NCBI GenBank assembly: GCA_016179045.1
Contig: JACOSL010000064.1
Span: 1 to 58,436 of the forward strand
Direction: 5' to 3'
DNA from: Fimbriimonas ginsengisoli
GTDB taxonomy: Bacteria > Armatimonadota > Fimbriimonadia > Fimbriimonadales > Fimbriimonadaceae
DNA length: 58,436 bases
Positions 1 to 7,919 of the stretch are shown here, piece by piece. Every line of letters begins with the position of its first letter. Position 1 is the first letter of the stretch. Both the position numbers and the translations under genes were made by a program. Below the pieces are notes generated by a model. That model was not told the origin of the DNA. It saw nothing but the letters and a program-made list of their open reading frames with translations, and made no database searches.

Positions 1-35
1 ATCCCTGGCGAAGTGGCCTTCAGCACTCGGGCCCG

Positions 36-66
36 TTGCCGAGTCCAGACGAACGATAGGTATAAT
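36..66 (+). promoter_or_regulatory. sigma70-type promoter of rpsT
   Basis: A perfect TATAAT at 61-66 lies 16 bases before the rpsT ATG at 83, with a weaker TTGCCG at 36-41 (19-bp spacer) as a possible -35. No Shine-Dalgarno sequence lies before the ATG, so the predicted leader is only about 10 nt. Confidence 0.6.
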
Positions 67-82
67 CCCACCTTCCTTTGCC

Positions 83-499
83 ATGGCGAACAAACGATCC
101 AGCAAGAAAGACCTGCGCCGCATCGCCAAGAGGCGCGTGCGCAACCAGGGCACGATGACCGCGCTCAAGACCTACGTGAAGAAGGCGCGCTCGGCGATCG
201 CGTCGGGCGACGGCCACGCAGCCGTCATCACCCTTTCGTCGGCCCTCGACAAGGCCGCCCAGCGCGGCATCATCCACAAGAATCAGGCGGCTCGGCGCAA
301 GTCGCGCATCGCGCGTCTGGCGAACGGAGCTCCAGCCGCCCCGAAAGAGGTCGTGAAGAAGGCGCCTGGGGCCAAGGCGGAGTCTAAGCCTGCGGCGAGG
401 GTCGCGAAAGGGCCCGCGAAGCCCAAGGCGGCGGCAAAGCCCGTCGCTGCCAAGAAGTCGCCCGCCGCCAAACCCGCGGCCAAGAAGAAGTCCGAATAG
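83..499 (+). CDS. rpsT: 30S ribosomal protein S20 with long basic tail
   Basis: S20 binds 16S rRNA early in assembly of the small ribosomal subunit. The first ~88 residues match the family: MANKRSSKKDLRRIAKRR at the start, then a three-helix Lys/Arg-rich core with KNQAARRKSR near residue 75. The protein is 138 residues, about 50 longer than usual. The extra C-terminus is almost pure Ala, Lys and Pro (AAKPVAAKKSPAAKPAAKKK) and resembles a histone H1-type tail. The ATG sits a short distance after a TATAAT box and has no Shine-Dalgarno. The gene appears monocistronic, since a repeat-rich gap follows. The identity is firm; any function of the tail is unknown. Confidence 0.95.
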   Translation: MANKRSSKKDLRRIAKRRVRNQGTMTALKTYVKKARSAIASGDGHAAVITLSSALDKAAQRGIIHKNQAARRKSRIARLANGAPAAPKEVVKKAPGAKAESKPAARVAKGPAKPKAAAKPVAAKKSPAAKPAAKKKSE

Positions 500-583
500 C
501 CCTTGTGGTCAAAGCACGGACCAGCCGGTATCGCGCCACGGGGCCTGCAATTGCACACTGGGCCGGGCGTCAGGGCGAGCTAA

Positions 584-618
584 ATAGCCTCGGTGCCAGG
601 GGTAGGCCGAGGCATGTC
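584..618 (+). repeat. 35-bp hairpin repeat, copy 1
   Basis: This unit differs from copy 2 (755-789) at only two or three positions. Its arms are GCCTCGG (587-593) and CCGAGGC (607-613), separated by a 13-nt loop. It looks like a REP-type intergenic palindrome. Confidence 0.75.
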
Positions 619-642
619 CCACCGCCGTCTCTCCATCATGTC

Positions 643-661
643 TCTCGGCACCGGCCGAGGC
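643..661 (+). repeat. short related hairpin
   Basis: CTCGG at 644-648 pairs with CCGAG at 655-659 around a short loop. It shares the CTCGGCACC core with the flanking 35-bp repeats and is probably a degenerate copy. Confidence 0.45.
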
Positions 662-754
662 TTTATTGCTACTCCCATCTGGACCCTCAACCCTCACTCT
701 ACCTCTCACCGCCAACAGCTCTTAGCGGAAGCGACGGGATGCGGTACGGGTTCG

Positions 755-789
755 ATAGCCTCGGCACCAGGGGTAGGCCGAGGCATGTC
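755..789 (+). repeat. 35-bp hairpin repeat, copy 2
   Basis: The arms GCCTCGG (758-764) and CCGAGGC (778-784) match copy 1 at 584-618, including the GGGGTAGG loop and the CATGTC tail. It ends about 100 bp before the annotated DUF421 start, inside the open frame of that gene. Confidence 0.75.
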
Positions 790-887
790 GTGGCGGCGGC
801 GAAGCCGCGCCTGCGCTCGTCTGTTTAGGCGGCAGGTTCGATACCAAGGGCTCGACGCTCGCCGAGATCGCGCTGCGAACGCTCGTC

Positions 888-1370
888 GTGTACGTGGTCC
901 TGCTCGTCGGCATCCGGCTCTCGGGCAAGCGCGAGATCGGTCAGTTCACGCCGTTCGACTTGGTCGTGCTGCTTCTGCTCAGCAATGCGGTCCAAAACGC
1001 GATGACGGGGCCGGACACGAGCGTGGTCGGGGGCATCGTCGCGGCCGCGGTGCTCATCATCGTGAACCTGGCGGTTGCGGCAGGGCGTGGGCGGTTCGCG
1101 CCCTTTCGACGGTGGGTTGAAGGGGTGCCGGTCGTGCTCGTCAGCCACGGCGAAATCCAGTGGCCCAGCCTCGCCCACGAGCGAATGACCTCCGATGAGC
1201 TCCTCGCCACCCTGCGCGAGCACGAAGTGAGCGACGTGGGCCAGGTGGAGATGGCGATGCTCGAAATCGACGGGTCGGTCTCCGTTATTCGCCGCGCGGA
1301 GAAGGCGGGCCCGGACGGCTTTCGCCACTCCCGGCGTCGGTTCGTCCGGCGGCATCGCGCCCACGATTAG
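888..1370 (+). CDS. DUF421 (YetF-like) membrane protein, 5' end uncertain
   Basis: This is an inner-membrane protein of the DUF421/YetF family, whose function is not known. The recognisable block is LRLxGKREIGQxTPFDLVVLLLLS, seen here as GIRLSGKREIGQFTPFDL followed by VVLLLLSNAVQNAM. A second membrane segment and a cytosolic domain ending in EVSDVGQVEMAMLEIDGSVS come next. The GTG at 888 is the only standard start. In-frame sequence upstream (EIALRTLVVY, about 864-893) also looks like the family's first membrane helix. The frame is open back to 777, inside a repeat, yet holds no ATG, GTG or TTG before 888. The gene may use a rare start or may have lost its 5' end to the repeats. Confidence 0.7.
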   Translation: MYVVLLVGIRLSGKREIGQFTPFDLVVLLLLSNAVQNAMTGPDTSVVGGIVAAAVLIIVNLAVAAGRGRFAPFRRWVEGVPVVLVSHGEIQWPSLAHERMTSDELLATLREHEVSDVGQVEMAMLEIDGSVSVIRRAEKAGPDGFRHSRRRFVRRHRAHD

Positions 1371-1374
1371 TGGA

Positions 1375-1411
1375 GGAGCGACGAGTGACGAGCGATGAGT
1401 GACAAGGCTAG
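1375..1411. repeat. degenerate GAGTGAC-type short repeats
   Basis: The gap between two genes holds iterated GACGAGTGACG / GATGAGTGACAAG words. Similar words, including an inverted 11-bp match, occur at 28831-28878. This looks like a dispersed intergenic repeat. Confidence 0.45.
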
Positions 1412-1459
1412 TCGGCGCGTAGCCGCCGCTCTTCCGACCGCGACGAACTCGCCCGCAGG

Positions 1460-1465
1460 TAGCCT
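1460..1465 (+). promoter_or_regulatory. -10 box, leaderless spacing, redoxin gene
   Basis: TAGCCT lies 8 bases before the ATG at 1474. The spacing places the transcription start at or next to the start codon. Confidence 0.4.
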
Positions 1466-1473
1466 TTAGGGCA

Positions 1474-2130
1474 ATGCGGATCGCCTGGATCGCCCTTCCC
1501 GCGAGCCTGCTGTTGGCGGGCGCTGGGCTTTGGATGGGACTGCACGCCCGGCCCTCGTTTCGCGATTTCACCCTCGAAGCGCGCCACCGCTTCACGCCCC
1601 AAATGGAAAGGGCCGCCGCCGACAAGGCACACGCATCCGCTCCAGGCTTGGATGCGGTCGATGCCGCGGGACATCCGCTGAAGCTTGTCGGGCTGACCGG
1701 CCACGGGTCGACCTTCCTTGTCTTCATCAAGGATGGTTGCCCTTGCAGTTCCGACGCGCAGCCTTTCTTCAACCGGTTCTTCGAAGCCTACGGCGCGAAG
1801 GTTGCTTTCGCGGGGGTGATCGACGTCGAGTCCGCGCCGGCGGCGCGATGGGCCGCAGACCATACGATGGCCTATCCCATCGTGCCGGATTACCGCCTCA
1901 AGGTGGTCCGCGCATACGGGGCGGTGAGTTCGGCCTATAGTGCGCTCATCGGCCATGACGGCAAGATCGTTCGCATGTGGCCCGGCTACTCGCGCGCGAT
2001 CCTGACGGACATCAACAAGAAGCTATCGGCGGCGGCCGGGATGCCCGAGCGGCCCATCGACTTCTCGGTCGCGCCCACCGAGCCCGCCACCGGATGCTCC
2101 TTCAGCGAAGTGTTGCCGCCAAGCGGGTAG
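1474..2130 (+). CDS. membrane-anchored redoxin / thioredoxin-fold protein
   Basis: The product has 218 residues and a hydrophobic N-terminal signal or anchor (residues 4-22), so the rest should face the periplasm. A thioredoxin-fold redoxin (AhpC/TSA type) follows. FLVFIKDGCPC ends in two cysteines near residues 89 and 91, and YPIVPDYRLKVVRAYG and LIGHDGKIVRMWPGYS fit the later strands. The CPC spacing differs from the CxxC of TlpA proteins. A thiol peroxidase or single-site redoxin role fits better than disulfide exchange, but the substrate cannot be told. It lies just upstream of a TPR protein, with 25 bp between them. Confidence 0.75.
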   Translation: MRIAWIALPASLLLAGAGLWMGLHARPSFRDFTLEARHRFTPQMERAAADKAHASAPGLDAVDAAGHPLKLVGLTGHGSTFLVFIKDGCPCSSDAQPFFNRFFEAYGAKVAFAGVIDVESAPAARWAADHTMAYPIVPDYRLKVVRAYGAVSSAYSALIGHDGKIVRMWPGYSRAILTDINKKLSAAAGMPERPIDFSVAPTEPATGCSFSEVLPPSG

Positions 2131-2155
2131 CCTCCGCCCCAATTCACGAGCAAGC

Positions 2156-2980
2156 ATGAGCGGCGATCGGGTCAACGAATTCATCGAGCAGGCGACGCTC
2201 TCGTTGCAGGGCGGTCACTTCACCCAGGCCCTCGAATTCGCTCAGGCGGCGATCGAGGTTGCCCCCTCGAGCGCCGACGCCCATCTTCTGCGCGCGGTCG
2301 CCCTTTCACACACCCGCCAGCCTCAGGCAGCAGATGAAGCGTTCCGGAAGGCGATCGAACTCGATCCTCAAAGCGCGAAGATTCGCTACAACTTCGCGGT
2401 TCACGTCTACGGGCAAGGGAACCGCGAGCGCGCCGCCCAGCTTTGCGCGGACGCGCTCGAGCGGGAGCCGTCGCACGCCGCCGCCCGCCAGCTTGCCGAG
2501 CGCATCGACGCGGAGCAGAGGGGCACGCCGGTAGCCTCGCTCGCGCCCCCGCCCGTCGCGACCACCGGCGGCGGACCCCCCCCGGTCGGGCCGGGCGCGA
2601 TTTCGCAGATCAGGCCCGGATACGAAGTCGCCCCCAGCCGAATTGCGTTCGTCCAGAACCTAGGGAGTAGCTGGCCGCTAATTGGTTGGGCTCTGACCGG
2701 CATCGCCGCCGTGATCACCGGGTTCCAGGTGATTCAAGTTGGAAACATGTTCACGCTGATTTTTAGCGGCGCCGGCCCCGCCCAGAATCAAGCTCTCAGC
2801 AATCCAATACTTTCGCTGATCGGGCTGCTTGTAGGACTATCAACGATCGCCTACGCGATCCTCGATCTGCTGGACCGCAGAGGCAACTGGTGGTGGATCG
2901 CGGCGGTGCTGTGCTGCGGCGCTTTCCCCGGGCTGGGCGTATACATGCTGCTCGGGCGGCGCGAAATCAGCAACCTCTAG
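2156..2980 (+). CDS. TPR-repeat protein with C-terminal membrane segments
   Basis: The product has 274 residues. Residues 5 to about 115 hold roughly three tetratricopeptide repeats; AIELDPQSAKIRYNFAVHVYG and EALEREPSHAAARQL-like units are clear. A Pro/Gly-rich linker (residues ~125-155) follows, then two or three hydrophobic segments (WPLIGWALTGIAAVITGF, ILSLIGLLVGLSTIAYAIL and the last 35 residues). The layout suggests a membrane-bound protein-protein interaction scaffold with a cytosolic TPR head. No partner can be named. It starts 25 bp after the redoxin gene and is probably co-transcribed. Confidence 0.7.
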   Translation: MSGDRVNEFIEQATLSLQGGHFTQALEFAQAAIEVAPSSADAHLLRAVALSHTRQPQAADEAFRKAIELDPQSAKIRYNFAVHVYGQGNRERAAQLCADALEREPSHAAARQLAERIDAEQRGTPVASLAPPPVATTGGGPPPVGPGAISQIRPGYEVAPSRIAFVQNLGSSWPLIGWALTGIAAVITGFQVIQVGNMFTLIFSGAGPAQNQALSNPILSLIGLLVGLSTIAYAILDLLDRRGNWWWIAAVLCCGAFPGLGVYMLLGRREISNL

Positions 2981-3015
2981 GCCGCGCGGGCGTCAAGCTA
3001 AGGAGAGCCGCGCCA

Positions 3016-4185
3016 ATGCTGAGCACGCTTTGCCTCCTTGCCGCCTTATCCCAGGCGTCGCCGATCGCCGAGGTGCCGTTTCGAGTTACGGACGAGGCTA
3101 TCATCGTCGACGCGACCGTGAACGGCAAAACGGTCTCGGCAATGTTCGACACCGGCTTTGCGGGGGCGATCGTGCTAAACGACGCCATCGATGTCGGACC
3201 GCCGAGCGGCAACATTCTGCTGCGCGACTTCGTTGGCGAGATCGAGGTCCCCACCGTGAAGCTGAAGAGCCTCGTTTTCGGCGGGCAATCCGTCGATGTG
3301 TCGGGGCTGGAGATCGTGCAGCAGCCCCTCGCCCGGCTCAGCCAGGTGTATCACGCTCACACCGACGGCATCCTTGGGTTTTCGGTCATCAAGAACTTCG
3401 TGGCCGAGATCGACTTTGAGCACCACCGGTTCCTGCTCCACCCAAAATCCTTCGACATCACAACTCGCATGCCCGACAATAGGCGCACATTTCTGGCCCG
3501 AATGCTGCCCATGGGACAATCGAGCATCGAGTTGGAGGCGCGAACTCGCGACGGCAAGCCGATGGCGCTGTCCCTTGATACAGGCAACGCTTTCTATGCC
3601 ACCACTCACAAGGACTCGCTCGAGCGGGTCGGCCTTTGGCCCGATGGCTGGAAGCCTCACTATCCGCGTTACTCCTCCATCGCCTCGGGGCCTGTAGAAA
3701 GCTATGCGGTTCGCCTGAAGCAGATGTCGGTTTGGGGCGTTCCAGTGGCGGAGAGCGTTTGGGATGTCATCGACCTGCCTTCGAGCTCGGCGGAAGGTGA
3801 CGGGACGGTGGGCTTCCAGTTCCTAAAGAACTTCAACCTCGTGATCGACTACGAGCGGCGGGCGGTTTGGCTCGATAACTTCACCGGCAAGGTGGCCGAC
3901 GATCCGCCCGGCGAGGCCGGATTGGACGCAGGTTACAGCAAGCGCACGAAGCGCATCGAAGTTGCCCACGTGGTTGCCGGGGGGCCGGCGGCGGAGGCTG
4001 GAATCAAGGAGGGCGACGAATTGCTCAGCGTCGACGGCGAAGATCTCACGATGCAGGGCTTGCGCCGGATGAGGAAGATGCTGAACGGCGCGCCGGGAAG
4101 CAAGGTGCGGCTTGCGCTGAGCCGGAACGGGGTGTTGCGTCGAATCGAGCTCACCCGTGCGTTGCTGATCAACGACCCGCCCTAG
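3016..4185 (+). CDS. secreted retropepsin-like aspartyl protease with PDZ domain
   Basis: The product has 389 residues. A short hydrophobic N-terminus (residues 1-12) suggests export. Two pepsin-type active-site motifs are present: MFDTGFAG (Asp45) and SLDTGNAF (Asp188), each in one half of the protein, so it is a two-lobed or duplicated aspartyl protease. Residues ~300-389 form a PDZ domain (VVAGGPAAEAGIKEGDELLSV). I chose the ATG at 3016 because AAGGAGAG lies just upstream; the open frame runs further back into the TPR gene. The family is usually annotated as a periplasmic clan AA protease. The substrate is unknown. Confidence 0.85.
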   Translation: MLSTLCLLAALSQASPIAEVPFRVTDEAIIVDATVNGKTVSAMFDTGFAGAIVLNDAIDVGPPSGNILLRDFVGEIEVPTVKLKSLVFGGQSVDVSGLEIVQQPLARLSQVYHAHTDGILGFSVIKNFVAEIDFEHHRFLLHPKSFDITTRMPDNRRTFLARMLPMGQSSIELEARTRDGKPMALSLDTGNAFYATTHKDSLERVGLWPDGWKPHYPRYSSIASGPVESYAVRLKQMSVWGVPVAESVWDVIDLPSSSAEGDGTVGFQFLKNFNLVIDYERRAVWLDNFTGKVADDPPGEAGLDAGYSKRTKRIEVAHVVAGGPAAEAGIKEGDELLSVDGEDLTMQGLRRMRKMLNGAPGSKVRLALSRNGVLRRIELTRALLINDPP

Positions 4186-4225
4186 AGCAGAGGCGGAACC
4201 GCCCCCGCCTCGCCAGATCTCGGCA

Positions 4226-4263
4226 CCCCCTCCTCCCCCCGACTCTGTCGGGGCAAGAGGGGG
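4226..4263. terminator. bidirectional terminator between convergent genes
   Basis: An outer stem CCCCCTC (4226-4232) / GAGGGGG (4257-4263) encloses an inner stem CCCCGA (4237-4242) / TCGGGG (4248-4253). It sits between the ends of the protease gene and the UDG gene. There is no clear T-tract. Confidence 0.55.
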
Positions 4264-4299
4264 ACGCAAACGGGAAGCCCTCCGACGGAGATCAAATCG

Positions 4300-4980
4300 C
4301 TATGGTTGCTCGAGCCAGGCACGGATGGCGGCATCCAGCATCGGCTCGGTCAGTTTGCCCGTGAATGTGTTCTGCTGGCTTGGGTGGTAGCAGCCGACGA
4401 GCAAGGCGCCTCGCGCCGCCCGAGCGCGAGCCAGATGCCCAAACTTAGCGGGCCTCTCGCCCAGCCGCCGATGCACCTGTTCCCAAGCCACCGAGCCCAG
4501 GCAGAGGATCGCACGCCAGTTCCTCGAATCGAGCACTTCGCTGAGGAATGGCGCGCAGTTGGCGATTTCGTCGGGCATGGGGCGGTTCTTGGGCGGAGCG
4601 CAGAGCGCGACCGCGGTAATTAGCGCGCCTCGGAGTTGCAGACCGTCATCGGCAGCGGTCGAATGAGGCTGATTGGCCACCCCCGCGCGGTGGAGCGCCC
4701 GGTAGAGCCACTCGCCGCTCCGATCTCCGGTGAACATTCGCCCGGTCCGATTGGCGCCGTGGGCGGCGGGCGCCAGGCCCACGATCAGGCGCTCGGCATT
4801 CGGATCGCCGAAGATCGGCACGGGCCGGGCCCAGTACTCACAATCCGCGAACGACTTTCGACGCTCTCGGGCCACCTGCTCTCGCCAGGCGACCAGCCTT
4901 GGGCACTTGCGGCAGCCGATGATCCGCGCGTTGAGTTCTTCCATCCAATGTGCCATCGGATCAGGAGGAGCGGACGTCAT
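4300..4980 (-). CDS. uracil-DNA glycosylase, family 5 (UDGb type)
   Basis: The enzyme should remove uracil and related deaminated bases from DNA in base-excision repair. The 226-residue product shows the family-5 signature [19 protein letters not shown] in motif A. Motif B appears as [16 protein letters not shown]-terminal cysteines (CRKCPRL) with later ones are consistent with the [4Fe-4S] cluster known in families 4 and 5. The GLAPA motif without the Glu or Asp of other families marks family 5. The gene is divergent from the FmdB-like gene; their start codons are adjacent (4980/4981). Confidence 0.88.
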   Translation of the reverse strand: MTSAPPDPMAHWMEELNARIIGCRKCPRLVAWREQVARERRKSFADCEYWARPVPIFGDPNAERLIVGLAPAAHGANRTGRMFTGDRSGEWLYRALHRAGVANQPHSTAADDGLQLRGALITAVALCAPPKNRPMPDEIANCAPFLSEVLDSRNWRAILCLGSVAWEQVHRRLGERPAKFGHLARARAARGALLVGCYHPSQQNTFTGKLTEPMLDAAIRAWLEQP

Positions 4981-5280
4981 ATGGGGTTAAGCGTGCCGAT
5001 CTACGAGTATGAACCCGACGACCGGGTGTGCTACATCTGCGACGGGCGGGTAGAGGTGTTGCAAGCGGCGGACGATCCGCCGCTCGAGGTGTGCCCAACG
5101 TGCGGCCTCGAAGTTCGCCGTCTGGTCAGCGGAGCGCAGTTCAAAATTTCCAAAGTGGTCTCCCCCGAGGAGGCGGCCACCCATGGCTTCGCCACCTGGC
5201 GCAAGAGCGGCAAAGGGGTTTGGGAGAAGATTGGCGGGGAAGGGCCGGACGTGATTGAGCGCAAGGAAGACGCCGGCTAA
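4981..5280 (+). CDS. FmdB-type zinc-ribbon protein
   Basis: This small protein (99 residues from the ATG at 4981) has two CxxC pairs, CYIC near the start and CPTCG in the middle. They form a single zinc ribbon of the FmdB regulatory-protein family. The family usually starts MPIYEY, and the GTG at 4993 gives exactly that, so 4993 may be the real start. The core ends at [11 protein letters not shown], and a charged tail follows. The family function is unknown. The stop codon overlaps the convergent ArgC-like gene by 4 bp. Confidence 0.75.
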   Translation: MGLSVPIYEYEPDDRVCYICDGRVEVLQAADDPPLEVCPTCGLEVRRLVSGAQFKISKVVSPEEAATHGFATWRKSGKGVWEKIGGEGPDVIERKEDAG

Positions 5281-6005
5281 ATTCCGACCCCGAGGTCCTC
5301 CTCGAATCCGGCCATGACGTTCATGGCGTGGATCACCTGGTCTGCGCCGCACTTCCCATCGAGGTCGGCCATCGCGCGGATCGTGACGAGGCATCGGTCG
5401 GCTTCCGGGGCGACTGATAGCCGATAGAGCGCGTAGGGTTTGCCCGCCACAAGGGCCACGTCCCACGGGGAGGTCTCGTCGCGCCGAACGTAGAACGACC
5501 GCCCGAAGCGTTCCTCATAAAGCTCGTCCAGCTCCTCCAGACGTTCCGGGGCGCGGACGATGGCGATGGCGGTTCCATCCGCCACGCCCTTGGCTTCGAT
5601 GGGCTCAAAATGCAGGGTTGCGCCCCGTGCCCAAGCTTCGGTGGCCAGGAAGGCGTTCACGAGCGCGGGGTCGCCTGGCACGTTGGTTAGGATTACGGGT
5701 GGCTCGACCAGCACTCCCGCGCTCGCAAGGGGACCCAGCGCGATCAGGGCGAGGGTCGAGGCGGCGTCGGGAACCGAGCACGCGTCCGCACAGACCAGCG
5801 GGTTGTTGTCCATGAGCTCGACCAGACCCTTGAGTTCGCAACGCGGATCGCCCACGCGCACTTCGCGCCACGAAGAGCCCCGACGAAAGCGCACTCCGGT
5901 CACGCCCGGCCTGTCGCAGGTAGCGGCGACGCCTGGGTGTGCCTTTAGGCGCTTCAGCACCGCCGGGTTGCCGGCTTCGGCCAGTTCAATCCGTTGCTCG
6001 GCCAT
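5277..6005 (-). CDS. shortened ArgC/ASADH-like protein, NAD domain missing
   Basis: The 242-residue product resembles the catalytic/dimerisation half of N-acetyl-gamma-glutamyl-phosphate reductase and aspartate-semialdehyde dehydrogenase. ADACSVPDAASTLALIALGPL matches the active-site Cys segment (Cys76 here). ELYEERFGRSFYVRRD fits the substrate strand. The end GADQVIHAMNVMAGFEEDLG resembles the ArgC C-terminal helix (GQAVQNMNLMxGxxExxG). True ArgC is about 340 residues, with a Rossmann GxxGxxG motif before the Cys near 150. Here only 75 residues precede the Cys and no such motif is visible. It may be a neofunctionalised or non-catalytic relative. Genetic context gives no pathway. Confidence 0.6.
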   Translation of the reverse strand: MAEQRIELAEAGNPAVLKRLKAHPGVAATCDRPGVTGVRFRRGSSWREVRVGDPRCELKGLVELMDNNPLVCADACSVPDAASTLALIALGPLASAGVLVEPPVILTNVPGDPALVNAFLATEAWARGATLHFEPIEAKGVADGTAIAIVRAPERLEELDELYEERFGRSFYVRRDETSPWDVALVAGKPYALYRLSVAPEADRCLVTIRAMADLDGKCGADQVIHAMNVMAGFEEDLGVGI

Positions 6006-6021
6006 AGCGGGTCTCGCCGCT

Positions 6022-6693
6022 CTACGAGCGAGTAATCGTCGTGGTGCTTTGCACAGCCTTGCCCTGCACGCCGAGGTCCATTGCCATCACCATGCCTTGC
6101 ATCGTGCCGTCATCGGCACGGAGGGTCAACGTGCCCTTGCCGTTGATTGCAAGCTTCTGGCTGTCGGAGTGCGCCACGAAGCCGATGATCGCCACGCGCC
6201 GCCCGCCTTGGCTCTTCACCGCCTTCAGGGTGAGGGTGGCGATCACGTTCGATGTGGGTCCCGAAGCGCCTCCGATCGGCATCGAACTGGTCCAACTATG
6301 GCCAACCTTTACTGGCTTGTCGGGGAAGCCGGCGCCGGCGACCCCCGACCCGGCTCCTTCCACAACGACGTTCTGCGAGTTGATCTTCATGCGCGCGTTC
6401 TTAGCGGGCTGAATCTGCTTCCCGTTCATGCTGATCGGACCTGCGGTCACGTCGACGTCCGCAACGCCACTTGCGACCGAAAGCACTGTTTCTGAGATCG
6501 GGAAGAGCATCTGCATCGGACCTTGGGTCTGGCTAGGAACCTTGATCGTCGTCGAGGTGCGATAGCGCAGCGTTTGACCTCGAACGTGCTTCACGCGGAG
6601 CAAATACCCATTGCCCTTCTTGGTGACCTGGGCTCCCGCTGATGCGGCAAGGACGATTGAGGCGACAACAAACGCGACAAGCAGGTTTTTCAC
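6022..6693 (-). CDS. secreted protein of unknown function
   Basis: The 223-residue product has a clear signal peptide (MKNLLVAFVVASIVLAASAGA, cleavage after AGA). The mature part is rich in beta-strand patterns, with no cysteines and no catalytic motif I recognise. LRVKHVRGQTLRYRTSTTIKV and TLTLKAVKSQGGRRVAIIGF resemble exported proteins sometimes annotated as DUF6263, but I am not sure of this. The GTG start at 6693 follows a good Shine-Dalgarno (AAGGAG). It lies 12 bp after ald in the same direction and is probably co-transcribed with it. Confidence 0.6.
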   Translation of the reverse strand: MKNLLVAFVVASIVLAASAGAQVTKKGNGYLLRVKHVRGQTLRYRTSTTIKVPSQTQGPMQMLFPISETVLSVASGVADVDVTAGPISMNGKQIQPAKNARMKINSQNVVVEGAGSGVAGAGFPDKPVKVGHSWTSSMPIGGASGPTSNVIATLTLKAVKSQGGRRVAIIGFVAHSDSQKLAINGKGTLTLRADDGTMQGMVMAMDLGVQGKAVQSTTTITRS

Positions 6694-6705
6694 AAAGTCT
6701 CCTTC

Positions 6706-7836
6706 TTAAGCAAGGCTTGCCTCGCCCGCCGCGAGAAGGCTCTCCGCGGGCATGTAGGCATAGCCGTATTGGGTGGCGATGGCTTCGAGGGTGACCTTGC
6801 CGTCGGCGACGTTCAGCCCCTTTCGGAGCGGGAGATCGGCGCGAAGGGCGTCGAGGCCATGGTCGGCAAGCTTGAGCACATATGGGAGGGTGGCGTTTGT
6901 AAGGGCATAAGTGCTCGTGTGAGCCACCGCGCCCGGCATGTTCGCCACCGCGTAGTGAATGACGCCGTCCACTTCGTAGACCGGATTGCGATGGGTGGTC
7001 GCCTTGGTGGTTTCGATGCAGCCGCCTTGGTCCACGCACACGTCAACGATCACCGAGCCTGGCTTCATGAGCTTAAGCATTTCGCGGGTCACCAGCACCG
7101 GCGCTCTTGTGCCCGTCTTATAGACCGCGCCGATCAGCAGGTCGCACTCTTGCAGCACCTCTCGGATCGTGCCTGGGTTGCTATGTAGCGTGATCACGTT
7201 GTTGGGGAACACGTCGTCGAGATAGCGCAGGCGGTCGAGATTCACGTCGAGCACGTACACGGTCGCGCCGAATCCGGCCGCCACCTTTAAGGCGTTGATC
7301 CCGACGACCCCGGCGCCAATGATGCCGACCACGCCGGGGCGGGTGCCCGGCACTCCGCTCAACAGCACCCCGCGCCCGCCCATTGGGCGTTCGAGGTATT
7401 TCGCTCCTTCCTGAATGCTGAGCCGTCCCGCAACTTCGCTCATTGGGGTGAGGAGCGGCAGCGAGCCATTGGGCATTTCGACGGTCTCGTAGGCGATGCA
7501 ATACGCCTTGCTCTTGACCATGGCGTGCATCAACTCTTCGTCAGCGGCGAAGTGGAAATACGTGAAAATGAGCTGGCCGGGTCGAATCCGGGGGAACTCC
7601 ACCGGACGGGGCTCTTTGACCTTGACGATCAGGTTCGCTTGGGCCCAGACCGATTCGACTGCTGCGATGCGCGCCCCCGCATCCGCGTAGTCCGAATCCT
7701 CGATGTGGGTGCCCGCCCCGGCCCCGGTCTCGACGACGACTTCGTGGCCGTGTTCCCGCAACGCCATGACTCCGGCGGGGGTCAGCGCAACGCGATATTC
7801 GTCGTCCTTAACTTCGCGTGGAACGCCAACGGTCAT
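6706..7836 (-). CDS. ald: alanine dehydrogenase
   Basis: It catalyses NAD-dependent reversible oxidative deamination of L-alanine to pyruvate and ammonia in the cytosol. The 376-residue length is normal. The N-terminus MTVGVPREVKDDEYRVALTP is diagnostic. KVKEPRPVEF and the FTYFHFA segment carry the substrate Lys and catalytic His regions, and GIIGAGVVGINA is the Rossmann motif. Start: ATG at 7836 with GGAGACTGGC upstream. It is followed by a secreted protein in the same direction. Identity is firm. Confidence 0.96.
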   Translation of the reverse strand: MTVGVPREVKDDEYRVALTPAGVMALREHGHEVVVETGAGAGTHIEDSDYADAGARIAAVESVWAQANLIVKVKEPRPVEFPRIRPGQLIFTYFHFAADEELMHAMVKSKAYCIAYETVEMPNGSLPLLTPMSEVAGRLSIQEGAKYLERPMGGRGVLLSGVPGTRPGVVGIIGAGVVGINALKVAAGFGATVYVLDVNLDRLRYLDDVFPNNVITLHSNPGTIREVLQECDLLIGAVYKTGTRAPVLVTREMLKLMKPGSVIVDVCVDQGGCIETTKATTHRNPVYEVDGVIHYAVANMPGAVAHTSTYALTNATLPYVLKLADHGLDALRADLPLRKGLNVADGKVTLEAIATQYGYAYMPAESLLAAGEASLA

Positions 7837-7919
7837 TAAAAAGCCAGTCTCCTTCGACTCGCCCGTCAGGGCCGCCAGATTGTACCGTGGAGTCCGGCTT
7901 GACCCAGGCGCGACTCGGG

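Larger units (their letters stand above)
500..830. other. repeat-rich intergenic region without a convincing gene
   Basis: Between rpsT and the DUF421 gene I find no ORF with protein-like composition. The stretch holds two near-identical 35-bp hairpin repeats and a shorter related hairpin, listed separately. The reading frames that cross it translate to Arg/Pro-rich low-complexity sequence. Confidence 0.6.

Noticed and set aside
825-1772. A 315-codon minus-strand ORF across the DUF421 and redoxin genes
   Set aside because: It crosses two recognisable plus-strand genes and their gap and shows no family features.
4636-4980. Long N-terminal extension of the FmdB-type ORF
   Set aside because: It is antisense to the UDG gene, and the family begins at the conserved MPIYEY-like start.
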